The position numbers and the translations under genes are program-made. This document shows positions 1 through 6,076 of a DNA stretch of 23,380 nucleotides, piece after piece. The notes below the pieces were generated by a model, which ran no database searches, was not told the origin of the DNA, and saw only the letters and a list, made by a program, of their open reading frames with translations. The stretch comes from a virus. Each line of letters begins with the position of its first letter. The stretch's first letter is position 1. Location of the stretch: IMG/VR virus record IMGVR_UViG_3300009285_002916, positions 1 to 23,380 of that record. One strand, given 5' to 3'.

Positions 1-185
1 ATAGAACTATCAATCTCGTTATAAAAAAAAGTCTTGTGCTTGTGAGATTTGTTTTTCAGCATGTAGTGAGTAACGGAAAACCCACCACCGAATAGATCAT
101 AAAAATTATCCGCACTAGGAAAATTCAGCGCAAGAGACGCGATAATATCAGACTTTGAACCCATAAAGGGAATGCCGTAGCTCAT
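1..185 (-). CDS. DNA adenine methylase, D12 class (Dam-like), N-terminal fragment
   Basis: The reading frame starts with ATG at 185 and runs off the left edge, giving about 61 residues. Seen: an N-terminal YGIPFMGSKS segment followed about 20 residues later by FYDLFGGGFSVTHYML. Known: D12-class N6-adenine methyltransferases begin with a PFxGxK-type segment and a DxFxGxG-type S-adenosylmethionine-binding motif; the catalytic DPPY motif would lie off the window, so activity cannot be judged. The ATG overlaps the stop of the ParB-like gene as ATGA, so the two are very probably translationally coupled. Inferred role: methylation of phage DNA, for protection against host restriction or for control of replication or packaging. 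Confidence 0.85.
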   Translation of the reverse strand, partial: MSYGIPFMGSKSDIIASLALNFPSADNFYDLFGGGFSVTHYMLKNKSHKHKTFFYNEIDSS

Positions 186-727
186 ACCTTTACCTTGTAA
201 CCACGATCGCGAAGCTCGATGAACAATTCCTGTTGCGAAGCCTCATCATTGAGCAAAACTCTGAGGGCAAAGCTTGAGTTTCCTTCCTCACCGTCCTGCT
301 TCAATGAATCCTCATATTGCCCACAATTGAACTTGTCCCTTGATGTGAGAAGCTCCAAATCTTTCTCATCAAACCCAATCTCTGTTAAGTCAAACTCTTC
401 CTGTAGAGACCTTAGAGTTTCCGAAAGAACATCGTCATCCCAGGAAGACAGTTCCGACGTCCGGTTATCAGCTACGGAAAAGGCCGTCCTATCGGTTCCT
501 GTCAACTCAGAACGGACGATACGGATTTCCGTCCAGCCAAGCTCCCTAGCAGCCTCAAGCGTTCCATTTCCTGCGATGACAACGTTATCAGAACCTACGA
601 CGATCGGCTTTTGCTGACCGAACCGAGCGAGAGACCCTTTGATCGCCTCTAAGTTTTTCTTGTCATGTTTGCGAGCGTTGGACGGATCAAGGATCAACGA
701 GGAAATCGGAACGACTTCAGTCAACAT
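182..727 (-). CDS. ParB/Srx-like nuclease-fold protein
   Basis: 181 residues from the ATG at 727; this start is preferred over in-frame starts further upstream because AAGGCGGTG lies about 5 bases before it. Seen: a ParB N-terminal-like domain with SNARKHDKKNL at about residues 16-26, and VVIAGNGTLEAARELG at about 49-64, matching the G-x-G/R-AA-LG box of the ParB/sulfiredoxin fold. A stretch reading LTEIGFDEKDLELL follows, and the C-terminus (ALRVLLNDEASQQELF, then RDRGYKVKV) resembles a small module often found at the end of phage ParB-methylase proteins. Known: phages often carry this domain beside or fused to a DNA methylase. Here the methylase is a separate, coupled downstream gene. Whether it binds DNA, cleaves it or hydrolyses nucleotides cannot be told. 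Confidence 0.8.
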   Translation of the reverse strand: MLTEVVPISSLILDPSNARKHDKKNLEAIKGSLARFGQQKPIVVGSDNVVIAGNGTLEAARELGWTEIRIVRSELTGTDRTAFSVADNRTSELSSWDDDVLSETLRSLQEEFDLTEIGFDEKDLELLTSRDKFNCGQYEDSLKQDGEEGNSSFALRVLLNDEASQQELFIELRDRGYKVKV

Positions 728-823
728 AAAAACACCGCCTTCTATAAAATCAAGAATTTCTAATAGAATTCTCACATATTTTTGTTTATAAAGCATTGAA
801 ATTATTTTGAAAGGAATTGACGG
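728..823. promoter_or_regulatory. Divergent control region between methylase and recombination operons
   Basis: This AT-rich 96-base gap separates the leftward ParB-like/methylase genes from the rightward ribbon-helix-helix operon and must hold signals for both unless transcription enters from outside. A TATAAA at 787-792 could be a rightward -10 element, but there is no convincing -35 at 16-18 bases. AAAGGA about 8 bases before the ATG at 824 is the likely ribosome binding site. No clear leftward promoter was identified. Confidence 0.5.
753..772. promoter_or_regulatory. Candidate operator: tandem AGAATT repeat
   Basis: AGAATTTCT and AGAATTCT follow each other with starts 12 bases apart, separated by AAT; the second copy is a perfect palindrome and the first is nearly one. 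Ribbon-helix-helix repressors typically bind tandem short sites at about one-turn spacing, and such a protein is encoded immediately to the right. Autoregulation is an inference. Confidence 0.4.
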
Positions 824-1075
824 ATGTTAAAACACAACCAAAATGGAAGAAAATTCGCAACACTCACAACGTCAATCGAGATCGACAAATTTAAGGATGT
901 GCTGAAGCTCTGCCAACAAAGGCAGTTCAAAACAATATCCGAATTTCTGCGCTTTGCCGTCTTCTCCACACTAGAAACCCCACAGGAGAAAAAGAAGAAA
1001 TTCAGAACAAAAAAATCACGGAACAAAACCATCCAGGAGCTTCTTGCTGAAATCGAAGCCCCATCGCTTCTGTGA
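824..1075 (+). CDS. Small ribbon-helix-helix (CopG/Arc-type) DNA-binding protein
   Basis: 83 residues. Seen: a short strand-like TLTTSIEID at about residues 13-21, a first helix around DKFKDVLKLCQQR, and a second helix starting KTISEFLRFAVFSTLE, which is the strand-helix-turn-helix order of ribbon-helix-helix dimers. The tail is very basic (QEKKKKFRTKKSRNK). AAAGGA upstream is the ribosome binding site. It is the first gene of the rightward early operon and faces the ParB-like gene across the divergent control region, a usual place for an autorepressor. No family name beyond the fold is supported, and target genes are inferred from position only. Confidence 0.65.
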   Translation: MLKHNQNGRKFATLTTSIEIDKFKDVLKLCQQRQFKTISEFLRFAVFSTLETPQEKKKKFRTKKSRNKTIQELLAEIEAPSLL

Positions 1076-1088
1076 AAAAAGGATTTTG

Positions 1089-1340
1089 ATGGATAAAACG
1101 GAAGAGTTTACAAAAATATTGATTTACTTTGCCGAACGGATTCTCGGGTATAGTATTGGTGGTGCTTTTGATGGCTGTTTATTTGACAAAGATGGCAAGG
1201 CAGTTAGCAAACAGCAAGTGGTGAAATTATTCCGTGAATGGTTAAAGAAAGACCCACCCGAGAAAGCACTCGAAATTCTAAAATCGGAAGCTGGTAAGAA
1301 TTTTGAAAAAATAAAGGCTACACTGATTTCGAAATGCTAG
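1089..1340 (+). CDS. Hypothetical small protein, weakly Rap1a/Tai-like
   Basis: 83 residues from the ATG at 1089, chosen because AAAGGA sits 6 bases upstream and this start clears the preceding gene; an in-frame ATG at 1044 would overlap it. Seen: ILGYSIGGAFDGCLFDKDG followed by VSKQQVVKLFREWLKKDP and an Ala/Lys-rich helix. The order GY-x-x-G-x-x-D-G-C, then Q-V-V and W-L-x-x-x-P, resembles the Rap1a/Tai family of small proteins, but those normally carry a signal peptide, which is absent here, and the second cysteine pattern is not clear. The function is unknown; the fold match is only a suggestion. Confidence 0.6.
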   Translation: MDKTEEFTKILIYFAERILGYSIGGAFDGCLFDKDGKAVSKQQVVKLFREWLKKDPPEKALEILKSEAGKNFEKIKATLISKC

Positions 1341-1361
1341 AAAATATACTGAAAGAAAAAA

Positions 1362-1583
1362 ATGCACGAAGACATCTTCATCGAACTGACAAGAGAAGAT
1401 GGCAGAACCATTTTTATCAACGTCAGCTTTATAAGAGCATTCGAGAGATTCAATGGCATCAAGCTCAAGAGTGAGTCAAGAATATTTATCAACATCGACA
1501 ACGAAGAAACAGCACTACTCATACAAGAACCTATAGATGCCATCATCGATCTGATAAGAGAAGCCTATGGATGGGATAAATAA
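1362..1583 (+). CDS. FlbD-like small phage protein
   Basis: 73 residues. Seen: an alternating-strand N-terminus FIELTREDGRTIFINVSFI, a middle strand SRIFINIDNE, and a C-terminal helix IDAIIDLIREA. This order (I-x-L-T-x-x-D/N-G, I-N, then a conserved C-terminal V/I-rich helix) is that of the FlbD family, first named from flagellar operons but also met as small orphan genes in phages. Nothing ties it to flagella here. It overlaps the next gene by 17 bases, pointing to one mRNA. The upstream GAAAG before the ATG is a modest ribosome binding site. The specific role is unknown. Confidence 0.6.
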   Translation: MHEDIFIELTREDGRTIFINVSFIRAFERFNGIKLKSESRIFINIDNEETALLIQEPIDAIIDLIREAYGWDK

Positions 1584-1953
1584 AGGCAAACAGAAACTTC
1601 CGTGCGAAATCTGCAAAGGGAAATGCTGTACCTTTCCCGCAATGTCAAAACGTGAATTCAAGACAATCCGAAAATACTACAAGATTCCAGACGGAACAGT
1701 CTTTTTAAAAACAGAATATTTTGTAGGACAAATCACACCCGTATCAGAACGTGACCTGAAAACATGCACGTTTTTAGATAAAAATGGACGCTGCTCTGTG
1801 TATCAACATCGTCCATTAACATGCAAAAGCTACGGAGAAGTCAAACAATTGCCATGCCAGTATCTCTATCCAAAAGAAGCAGACAGGCAGACAGAAATAT
1901 TGATCGAAAATAATAAAAGGAAAAAAAATGATCGACTACACACTACCCTTTGA
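1567..1953 (+). CDS. YkgJ-type CxxC metal-binding protein
   Basis: 128 residues. Seen: an N-terminal cluster CEICKGKCC (Cys 13, 16, 20, 21), then TCTFLDKNGRCSVYQHRPLT, CKSYG and PCQY. This is the YkgJ/UPF0153 signature: a CxxCxxxCC-type start, a C-x-F-L-x-x-x-x-x-C-x-I/V-Y-x-x-R-P core and later cysteines, thought to bind zinc or an iron-sulfur cluster. The tail after about residue 105 is basic and low in motifs. It overlaps the FlbD-like gene by 17 bases and the exonuclease gene by 26, so it is firmly in the recombination operon. The family has no settled biochemical function; a link with the exonuclease is inference from overlap alone. Confidence 0.8.
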   Translation: MDGINKGKQKLPCEICKGKCCTFPAMSKREFKTIRKYYKIPDGTVFLKTEYFVGQITPVSERDLKTCTFLDKNGRCSVYQHRPLTCKSYGEVKQLPCQYLYPKEADRQTEILIENNKRKKNDRLHTTL

Positions 1954-2746
1954 CGCCTATTTGAGACTAGACGCAGTATCCTCATCGGAACTGAAACACA
2001 TCCTCGTCAGTCCAGCAGAATATTATCAGCGCAAATATTTTTCCGTGAAAGAAGATACGCAAGCGACACGGCTCGGCACGGCCATTCATGCGGCAATCCT
2101 CGAGCCTGCGAAATTCGACGAGACCTACGTTTGGGAAACGGAGCCGATCGAAAATAAAGTCGCAGGCGAGGGACGAAAAAAGTGGGACGCCTTCAAGAGG
2201 GAAAACTCAGGCAAACATATTTTGTCCTACGAGGACGGTCTACGAGTCCAAATCCTGCGTGAGAAAGTATTAAAGGAAAATCCTCTCCTCGCCGAAATTC
2301 TGAGCCAAGGCGTGGCAGAAGTTTCCGCAACGGCAGACCTAGAGGGAATATCCTGCAAAGCACGAACTGATTTCCTGACGCTTGATAACTGCATGTGGGA
2401 CATCAAAACCACGTCCGAGGATATTACCGACGGTGACGACTATAAGCTCCAACGTTTTATCGCCCGATGGCGATGTTATCTGCAAATGGCTCACCACATG
2501 GCGGTGTTTGAGGCGAACGGCGTGGCGGTGAAATCCTACGGCTGGATTTTCATCACGACGACGACAGCAGTACCATATATTCGTATCGTCAAAGCGTCCG
2601 AAACCCTTGTCCAGTACGGGAAAGAAGAGCAACAAAACTGTTTAAAAATCCTCAAAAATTGTATAGAATCTAAAACCTGGCCAGGAGTCAGCCAAGAGGA
2701 AATCGCCGAGATTTCCCTTCCGCCGAAACTTCTGGAAAGTTTCTGA
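1928..2746 (+). CDS. RecE-like exonuclease, PD-(D/E)xK fold (DUF3799 type)
   Basis: 272 residues, with AAAAGGA directly upstream of the ATG. Seen: LGTAIHAAILEP with His 54, AEVSATA with Glu 131, KARTDFL with Asp 148, WDIKTTSE with Asp 158 and Lys 160, and a helix with WRCYLQMAHHMAV carrying Tyr 184 and Gln 186. These match the H...E...D...DxK...QxxxY set of RecB/RecE-type nucleases, and all catalytic positions appear intact. Expected role: 5'-3' digestion of one strand of linear double-stranded DNA to expose a 3' tail for the annealing protein encoded just downstream. The pair forms a SynExo-type recombination module. The N-terminal SSSELKHILVSPAEYYQRK is typical of the family. Confidence 0.88.
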   Translation: MIDYTLPFDAYLRLDAVSSSELKHILVSPAEYYQRKYFSVKEDTQATRLGTAIHAAILEPAKFDETYVWETEPIENKVAGEGRKKWDAFKRENSGKHILSYEDGLRVQILREKVLKENPLLAEILSQGVAEVSATADLEGISCKARTDFLTLDNCMWDIKTTSEDITDGDDYKLQRFIARWRCYLQMAHHMAVFEANGVAVKSYGWIFITTTTAVPYIRIVKASETLVQYGKEEQQNCLKILKNCIESKTWPGVSQEEIAEISLPPKLLESF

Positions 2747-2770
2747 CAAACAAACAACATTGAGGAAAAA

Positions 2771-3577
2771 ATGGGCAACGAACTAGTAGTAAGAAGTAGG
2801 ACTGATCTAATCATGCAACCCGCAACGTGGCAAACGTTACGGGAACAAGGCTCCGTACTAGTCAAGTCGGGGTTTCTTCCGGTGAGTGTTAAAACCCCCG
2901 AACAAGCAATCGCAATTATGATGAAGGGCTACGAGCTTGGAATGCAACCCATGCAAGCTTTTTCCAGCATAAACGTGATTCAAGGAAAACCGACTCTCTC
3001 GGCGGAAGGAATGCTAGCACAAATCTGGAAGTCCATTCCGAATGCGTTCATTGATTTCGTGCGAATTGAGGATGACTATTGCGAAATCCATGCGGCACGA
3101 CCAGGTCGCACCCCTCGCAAGTTTATCTTCCAAAAGTCGGATGCCGAGAAAGCGGGACTGCTCAAAAAAGACAACTGGACAAAATATCCAAGAGCAATGC
3201 ACAAAGCACGTTGCATTTCCGAAATGGCACGGACAATATTTCCCGACGCGCTCATGGGATGCTCTCACACAGCAGAAGAATTAAATCCCGATATCAACGT
3301 AAGCGAAGAAGGAATCATCATTGACGTTGAACCCGAGAAAAAGAAGGATGGCGATAACCCACCAGCTCCCCCACCAGCTCCCGATGAGGAGCCATTTTCG
3401 CTGGAAAACGAGGATAAAGTTAAGCGAATGAAAGCGTGGCTCGTAAGCAAGGGTATCTCAAACGAAGCTCTTGACCCGCTCCTCGAGCGCCTGGTCGGAG
3501 CAAAGAAAAGCGAAATGCCAGCGATTATCAAGAAATTTCAAGCTGAAATCGAACCATTTCCGGCGGACGAGCTTTGA
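2771..3577 (+). CDS. RecT-family single-strand annealing protein
   Basis: 268 residues, GAGGAA before the ATG. Seen: MKGYELGMQPMQAFSSI at about residues 51-67, GKPTLSAEGMLAQI at about 72-85, and the diagnostic NWTKYPRAMHKARCISE (135-151) followed by ARTIFPDALMG (153-163). These are hallmarks of RecT-family recombinases. A Pro-rich linker (about 196-206) joins a C-terminal helical segment of about 50 residues ending in an acidic tail, plausibly a single-strand-binding-protein interaction end. Expected role: it coats and anneals single strands made by the exonuclease, in replication-linked recombination. It is the last gene of the rightward operon and its 3' end overlaps the convergent zinc-ribbon gene by 40 bases. 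Confidence 0.88.
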   Translation: MGNELVVRSRTDLIMQPATWQTLREQGSVLVKSGFLPVSVKTPEQAIAIMMKGYELGMQPMQAFSSINVIQGKPTLSAEGMLAQIWKSIPNAFIDFVRIEDDYCEIHAARPGRTPRKFIFQKSDAEKAGLLKKDNWTKYPRAMHKARCISEMARTIFPDALMGCSHTAEELNPDINVSEEGIIIDVEPEKKKDGDNPPAPPPAPDEEPFSLENEDKVKRMKAWLVSKGISNEALDPLLERLVGAKKSEMPAIIKKFQAEIEPFPADEL

Positions 3578-3765
3578 GGTAGCGAGAACGGAATAAAGAG
3601 CGTCGAATGGCAAACAGGACAGTCAACGTATAAGCCAGCCAATTTCGGCTCATAGGAAATCCGGTACGAAAAAGCAAGGCGAATGTGATATCCGCACGAA
3701 CAATCCCTGTCGATGAGAATCGGTAAGCCCTCATTATTGATTGCGATTAAAGGTTCTTTAGCCAT
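3538..3765 (-). CDS. Small zinc-ribbon-like protein
   Basis: 75 residues from the ATG at 3765, preceded by a strong GGAAGGAT; a longer in-frame version from 3813 has no good ribosome binding site and would enter the neighbouring gene. Seen: DRDCSCGYH and, about 25 residues on, VDCPVCHS, giving two C-x-C / C-x-x-C knuckles of a probable zinc ribbon. The C-terminal 15 residues are Ser/Pro/Gly-rich and are coded over the tail of the RecT gene on the other strand. It is the last gene of the leftward early cluster. The function is not recognised. Confidence 0.6.
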   Translation of the reverse strand: MAKEPLIAINNEGLPILIDRDCSCGYHIRLAFSYRISYEPKLAGLYVDCPVCHSTLFIPFSLPQSSSAGNGSISA

Positions 3766-3781
3766 TTTATCCTTCCGAAAA

Positions 3782-4153
3782 CTATAAGCCTGCCTCCGTG
3801 AAACAACGATCATAAACGCCTTCTGCTATGAGAATATCAACCACAGTGCATGTGTAGTCAAAAAAATCGTCATAGGTAAACCTGTAGCTGATATCGTCGA
3901 TTAAACAATTGCATACAGTACGGGCGTTATCAGGTGTCCAAGTCACCGCTAAGTCAAGCGATAGATGTAGGCAGCTATTGCTTGACGAGGGTGAAGGCTC
4001 AAGAACATCTTTGACACAAGCGTCTTTATTGAGTTTCAGCTTCAATTCCGTCCAGCCTTCCTTCCGCGCTGGCTCAGACGAGCCACCACCATCATCTCCG
4101 CCACATCCAGACAATCCTAATGCCAGGACAAATATTATTGAAAAAAGTTTCAC
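3782..4153 (-). CDS. Small phage lipoprotein (GTG start)
   Basis: 123 residues from a GTG at 4153 with GAGGTG four bases before it. Seen: a signal peptide KLFSIIFVLALG and lipobox LSGC with the modified Cys at 17, then a Gly/Asp-rich linker GGDDGGGSS typical of an envelope-tethered lipoprotein. The mature part has about five further cysteines (ACVKDV, SCLHLSL, VCNC, DYTCTVV, RCFTEA), suggesting disulphides in the periplasm. It follows another small lipoprotein by 8 bases. Known: phage early lipoproteins can act in superinfection exclusion (such as Llp of T5), while small outer-membrane lipoproteins can also be o-spanins. Neither role is shown here; early-cluster position favours the first weakly. 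Confidence 0.72.
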   Translation of the reverse strand: MKLFSIIFVLALGLSGCGGDDGGGSSEPARKEGWTELKLKLNKDACVKDVLEPSPSSSNSCLHLSLDLAVTWTPDNARTVCNCLIDDISYRFTYDDFFDYTCTVVDILIAEGVYDRCFTEAGL

Positions 4154-4161
4154 GACACACC

Positions 4162-4338
4162 TCACTTCCACTTGCAGGCAAGGCCATCGTCCGTTGCGTA
4201 GCAAATGACCTCGCTGTTTTCGCAACGCCTAAACTCCCAGGCGTTCAGAATTTCGCACTCAATTTCCGCTGGGTCGGAAGCTCTAGTCTCAGCAAAACAA
4301 CAGCCGGAAAGTAGCGCAAGTAAAATCAAGATTCTCAT
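4162..4338 (-). CDS. Very small lipoprotein or secreted protein, 58 aa
   Basis: 58 residues from the ATG at 4338, with AGGAG about 7 bases upstream. Seen: MRILILLALLSGCCFAETRA, which is a short hydrophobic signal with lipobox LSGC (Cys 13); a signal peptidase I cut after CFA is the alternative. The mature part is about 40-45 residues with four spaced cysteines (IECEI, RRCENS, VICYAT, LACKWK), so two disulphides are plausible. It lies between the DUF3768 gene and the 123-aa lipoprotein with 8-13 base gaps, and its strong ribosome binding site supports it as real. The function is unknown; the partner lipoprotein suggests a paired envelope role. Confidence 0.68.
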   Translation of the reverse strand: MRILILLALLSGCCFAETRASDPAEIECEILNAWEFRRCENSEVICYATDDGLACKWK

Positions 4339-4351
4339 GTGTTTTCTCCTC

Positions 4352-4690
4352 TTAGTATTCCCGACTATTCATGATCGTCATAACAAACGTATGAAAACCA
4401 AACCGTTCAAGAGATTCGTCATAGTAGTCAATCTTGAAATACCACTTTTCGCCTGCAACCTCGACCATCCCGAAATCATGCTCTTGATGTGGGTCGTTAT
4501 CTTCATCGAAGTAGTTATCGGGCATTTCCCGTATCGCTGTTACTATCTCTTCACAGTAAGGAGATAGCAAAACCCCTTGAGTCATCACAATTCGTCGGCT
4601 CGGAGACCGAAGCATTGTCGTTCTCATTAAGTCATTAATTTTCCGTATATCCTCTTTTGGCATAGGATTATCTTCATTATATTTTCGCAT
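4352..4690 (-). CDS. DUF3768 family protein
   Basis: 112 residues from the ATG at 4690, behind a GGGGGA. Seen: IRKINDLMRTTM near the N-terminus, RIVMTQGVLLS, then NDPHQEHDFG (65-74), EKWYFKIDYYD (81-91) and TFVMTIMNSREY at the end. The DPxxEHDFG, FKIDYYD and V-x-T-I-M blocks are the signature of DUF3768, a family of small proteins found widely in Alphaproteobacteria and their phages and plasmids. The biochemical role is unknown. It overlaps the preceding gene by 14 bases, so it is co-translated with it. The acidic DE-rich middle and aromatic core look like a compact beta domain. Confidence 0.8.
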   Translation of the reverse strand: MRKYNEDNPMPKEDIRKINDLMRTTMLRSPSRRIVMTQGVLLSPYCEEIVTAIREMPDNYFDEDNDPHQEHDFGMVEVAGEKWYFKIDYYDESLERFGFHTFVMTIMNSREY

Positions 4691-5123
4691 TTGCCGTCCC
4701 CCCTTTCTTTTGGTCTAACGACAACGCATCATCATCACGAAAAATTTTCTTAAGATCATTGTCCCAGACAACCCACGTTTTGGTTTTGATCAGTCGTTTC
4801 AGTTCCTCAGCGATAGCATCGAGGTTTTTCGACTGTGGAGTAATAAACTCAGTTTCCCTCAAGAGCAGTCCTAACGGGAGAAACCCAGATGGTTTCTTAG
4901 CCGACTTCTTAAGATCGGGGTCATTGAAAATCAATCGTGGTAGTCTGAACCATCCTTCCGCCCAATAGTGCAGCTCACAGCGCCTCATAGGACGTTTCGC
5001 GTGAAATTCCTTCACACGAAATCGCGCCAGCGCTTCGCGAATGCTCTCCCCATCGGTTAATTCAAACGGGTTTGTGATCTCAGTTCCATCGCTCCATCGA
5101 GCGTAAAATTTTGTAGTCATCAT
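4677..5123 (-). CDS. Hypothetical phage protein
   Basis: 148 residues; two ATGs in tandem at 5123 and 5120, with AGGGAAGGGAA directly upstream; the first overlaps the stop of the HTH gene as ATGA. Seen: an N-terminal strand pattern FYARWSDGTEI, a basic middle (RVKEFHAKRPMRRCELHYW), a Lys-rich stretch (DLKKSAKKPSG), and WVVWDNDLKKIFRDDDA near the end. No signal peptide or membrane segment. It is not recognised as a named family. It lies in the tightly packed leftward early cluster, so an early host-interaction or regulatory role is possible but unproved. Confidence 0.6.
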   Translation of the reverse strand: MMTTKFYARWSDGTEITNPFELTDGESIREALARFRVKEFHAKRPMRRCELHYWAEGWFRLPRLIFNDPDLKKSAKKPSGFLPLGLLLRETEFITPQSKNLDAIAEELKRLIKTKTWVVWDNDLKKIFRDDDALSLDQKKGGTANAKI

Positions 5124-5326
5124 TTCCCTTCCCTCTCTTTAATCCACTTGTCAAGCGTAGCTCGATCAAACCGAATCGAGCCGTGTTCCGTGATTCGAAT
5201 CGCCGGCGGTCCTTCGCCATCCGCAACGAGTTTAACTAGCGTCGAATAGCTCACGTTGAGATACTGCGCCGCTTCAAACATTTTCAGCAAGTGCGGAACA
5301 TCCGCTTGTGTCCGTTTTTTAGTCAT
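5120..5326 (-). CDS. Excisionase/MerR-type helix-turn-helix protein
   Basis: 68 residues, with AAGGAAGG five bases before the ATG. Seen: FEAAQYLNVSYSTLVKLVAD (17-36), the winged-helix recognition unit, then GPPAIRI, SIRFDRATLDKWI (50-62), the typical wing and closing helix of the excisionase (Xis/AlpA, HTH_17) group. Such proteins bend DNA in excision complexes or act as small activators or repressors. No integrase is in the window, so a regulatory role is at least as likely as excision. It overlaps both neighbours by 4-8 bases. It is a candidate binder of the inverted repeat in the control region at 6247-6410, but this is only position-based. Confidence 0.8.
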   Translation of the reverse strand: MTKKRTQADVPHLLKMFEAAQYLNVSYSTLVKLVADGEGPPAIRITEHGSIRFDRATLDKWIKEREGK

Positions 5327-5588
5327 CGCCTTCCTTCTCCTTTATGAACATTATCCAAACACGCTCAGAAAATAGCGTCCAGTACACCACATGGTTTAAT
5401 CTCTTTAAGCAAAATACTCGCTCAAGCGACGACATAACTGTTTCAAACTCGTAGGCGGTTAAGTAAGTTAGCAGCGGTGCATACAGATATCCTTCTGGAA
5501 CCCCTTTATCGCCAAAATCACGGATAGTCTGTAGAATAGCTGCTGATATCGTTGCCACGGGCGGCATTTCTGATAATTCCTTTGTCAT
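5319..5588 (-). CDS. Small winged-helix-like phage protein
   Basis: 89 residues from the ATG at 5588, chosen because GAGGTGGGAA precedes it and the ATG overlaps the upstream stop as ATGA; an in-frame start at 5621 lies inside the upstream gene. Seen: ATISAAILQTIRDFGDKGVP, EGYLYAPLLTYLTAYEFETV and CLKRLNHVVYWTLF. The order helix, G-V-P-E-G-x-L-Y-A, helix, then a beta hairpin ending in YWT, is that of small phage winged-helix-like proteins, where the hairpin forms the wing. DNA binding is inferred. A Lys/Glu/Asp tail overlaps the HTH gene by 8 bases. Confidence 0.65.
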   Translation of the reverse strand: MTKELSEMPPVATISAAILQTIRDFGDKGVPEGYLYAPLLTYLTAYEFETVMSSLERVFCLKRLNHVVYWTLFSERVWIMFIKEKEGDD

Positions 5589-6076
5589 TTCCCACCTCGT
5601 TTCTTCGTTTCTTTTGGCCAACAGTCATCGCACAACATGAGCGGCATATACACGGGTTCACACCCACATCGCTCACAACGTTCCCACAGCTGACCTTCTT
5701 GTTTCGGGACTCCGCTCGAATCGGAGTCGATCAAGTCGGCGTCTAGCCTTTCGCGAGCCAGCCGTTTCAACCGATCTTGCACCGGTGATCGTTTGTCGGC
5801 GCCCCACTCGTGCATCCAGGCCTCGAATTCGGCGTCAGAACACCCGTCCGCTCTCTGTTGTTTGTGATGATCTCTCAGCGCCTTAACCATTGAGTTGTCA
5901 AATTCGGCCAGAAATGTTGCTGGATACTGATCTCTGTTAGGAAATACAAATAGCGCCAGATCCCCTTGCTGCAAGATCGGACCGACAACGCCCACTCCCT
6001 CAACGTCGGCGGTATACTCTCTTATCGCCCAGAGTCCGATCTGATTAGTGCGTTTGCGCAGTATTTGAATTTTCAT
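5585..6076 (-). CDS. Hypothetical protein with C-terminal zinc ribbon
   Basis: 163 residues, GAGGTGGGAA upstream of the ATG. Seen: an N-terminal domain of about 60 residues (RTNQIGLWAIREYT, GVGVVGPILQQGDLALFVF) that looks beta-rich, a helical middle with SDAEFEAWMHEWGAD, and a C-terminal CERCGC and LMLCDDCWP pair giving a C-x2-C...C-x2-C zinc ribbon. It ends in KKRGGK, whose codons hold the ribosome binding site of the next gene. No named family is recognised. Both ends overlap neighbours by four bases as ATGA, so it is part of one translation-coupled chain. Confidence 0.62.
   Translation of the reverse strand: MKIQILRKRTNQIGLWAIREYTADVEGVGVVGPILQQGDLALFVFPNRDQYPATFLAEFDNSMVKALRDHHKQQRADGCSDAEFEAWMHEWGADKRSPVQDRLKRLARERLDADLIDSDSSGVPKQEGQLWERCERCGCEPVYMPLMLCDDCWPKETKKRGGK

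Noticed and set aside
219-617. A 132-codon open frame on the rightward strand
   Set aside because: It lies antisense inside the ParB-like gene, whose domain motifs are clear. The translation is Ser-rich with no recognised pattern.
1362-1583. FlbD-like protein as evidence of a flagellar gene or bacterial flank
   Set aside because: The gene overlaps phage recombination genes and similar small proteins are found in phages; no other flagellar gene is present.
3265-3531. An 88-codon open frame on the leftward strand inside the RecT gene
   Set aside because: It is antisense to a strongly conserved RecT-family gene and shows only low-complexity Ser/Gly sequence.
5120-5326. The HTH protein as proof of a temperate phage (excisionase)
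   Set aside because: The fold is shared by many small regulators, and no integrase or attachment site is seen in the window, so lifestyle is left open.
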